Source: Martinezella multihospitum (GTDB lineage: Bacteria > Pseudomonadota > Alphaproteobacteria > Rhizobiales > Rhizobiaceae). From it: a stretch of DNA of 64,000 bases. The DNA lies in assembly GCF_900094585.1 (NCBI RefSeq), contig NZ_FMAG01000003.1, positions 620,001-684,000 on the forward strand, given 5' to 3'. The position numbers and the translations under genes were made by a program. The stretch's first letter is position 1. Each line of letters starts with the position of its first letter. Shown here in pieces: positions 63,469-64,000 of the stretch. Under the pieces are notes generated by a model that was not told the DNA's origin, searched no databases, and was given only the letters and a program-made list of their open reading frames with translations.

Positions 63469-64000
63469 ACGTGAAGACGATCGGCATCATCGGCGGCGGC
63501 CAGCTCGGCCGCATGCTGGCCATGGCGGCTGCACGCCTGAATTTCCGCACCATCATCCTCGAGCCGCAGGCCGATTGCCCGGCCGCCCATGTCGCCAATG
63601 CGCAGATCGCGGCCGCCTATGATGATGCGGCCGCGCTTGCCGAGCTGGCGAAGCGCTGCGATGTCGTAACCTATGAATTCGAAAACGTCCCCGTGACCGC
63701 CGCTGAGGATCTTGCCTTGCAGGTAACGGTCTATCCGCCGCCCAAGGCGCTTGAAATGGCGCAGGACCGGCTGACCGAAAAGAGCTTCATCAACGGCTGC
63801 GGTATTCCGACGGCCCGCTTCCATGCTGTCGACAGCCAGGCCGATCTCGAAAAGGCGCTCGCCGATTTCGGCGATCAAGGCGTGCTGAAGACCCGCCGTC
63901 TCGGCTATGACGGCAAGGGCCAGCGCGTCTATCGCTCCACAGCCGACAGCGCCGAGGGCGGCTATGCCGCCTTGGGCAGCGTACCGCTGATTCTCGAAAG
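63465..64000 (+). CDS. purK: N5-carboxyaminoimidazole ribonucleotide synthase PurK (5' part)
   Basis: The ATP-grasp enzyme before PurE in purine synthesis, truncated by the right window edge. The start [38 protein letters not shown], and [14 protein letters not shown] identify PurK. About 179 of the usual 360 or so residues are visible. It is translationally coupled to purE. Confidence 0.96.
   Translation, partial: MNVKTIGIIGGGQLGRMLAMAAARLNFRTIILEPQADCPAAHVANAQIAAAYDDAAALAELAKRCDVVTYEFENVPVTAAEDLALQVTVYPPPKALEMAQDRLTEKSFINGCGIPTARFHAVDSQADLEKALADFGDQGVLKTRRLGYDGKGQRVYRSTADSAEGGYAALGSVPLILE

Overview
The window looks like ordinary chromosome from a Rhizobium-type alphaproteobacterium. It is GC-rich, gene-dense and free of rRNA, tRNA, phage or IS genes. 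Several clusters point to this group: tolQRAB-pal with ybgC, a complete sqdB-sqdD-sqdC sulfolipid operon, an lpiA/acvB (lysyl-phosphatidylglycerol) pair, tkt-gap-pgk-fbaB in the order I recall from Sinorhizobium meliloti, an RcdA-type DUF1465 gene with a CtrA-like box, and known rhizobial types of intergenic palindromic repeat. The species cannot be fixed from sequence alone.

Layout. 1-5.6 kb: Tol-Pal envelope operon on the minus strand, with an extra exported TolA-C-like gene between tolA and tolB. 5.8-8.8 kb: sulfolipid operon. 8.7-13.8 kb: ruvC-vapB-vapC-ruvA-ruvB followed by a phosphoesterase, a Nudix and a DinB gene; a toxin-antitoxin pair sits inside the ruv operon. 13.9-19 kb: luciferase-like oxidoreductase, then DoxX/TPR/metallo-beta-lactamase genes facing an ECF sigma/anti-sigma pair. 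Both divergent promoters carry the same GGGAATAA-N14-CGATCT motif. 19-22.3 kb: yebC, an exported metal-dependent hydrolase, ymdB-type phosphodiesterase and 5-formyl-THF cyclo-ligase. 22.4-33.7 kb: an accessory-looking block (HAD phosphatase, acvB, lpiA, SRPBCC/ArsR pair, XRE regulator, two SDRs, MarR, ClC channel) that lies between 5-FTHF cyclo-ligase and a probable 6S RNA/zapA. 34-43.8 kb: zapA, tkt, gap, a glycolipid-binding-like gene, a K+/H+ antiporter, pgk and fbaB. A LacI-type palindrome lies upstream of fbaB.

43.8-54.2 kb: paired rhizobial repeats, serine hydrolase, PhzF, an unlisted 53-residue membrane protein, MFS transporter, DUF1192, a candidate sRNA, rcdA, a TetM-like GTPase, rpmE, ABC exporter and yegP. 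54.4-56 kb: DGPF/YCII protein plus ECF42-type sigma factor. 56-61 kb: OmpA/MotB-like and ExbB-like proteins, suhB, Sel1-repeat protein and thiE-like gene. 61.3-64 kb: small regulators, Nudix, two divergent DUF465 proteins, purE and the 5' part of purK.

Signals most worth follow-up: the shared ECF promoter motif, the candidate sRNA upstream of rcdA, the TolA-C paralogue in the tol operon, the vapBC insertion in ruvCAB, the interrupted zapA-6S-ygfA order, and the MITE-like inverted repeat near 38.9 kb. Promoters, RNAs and operators were found by eye and have not been tested by any search.
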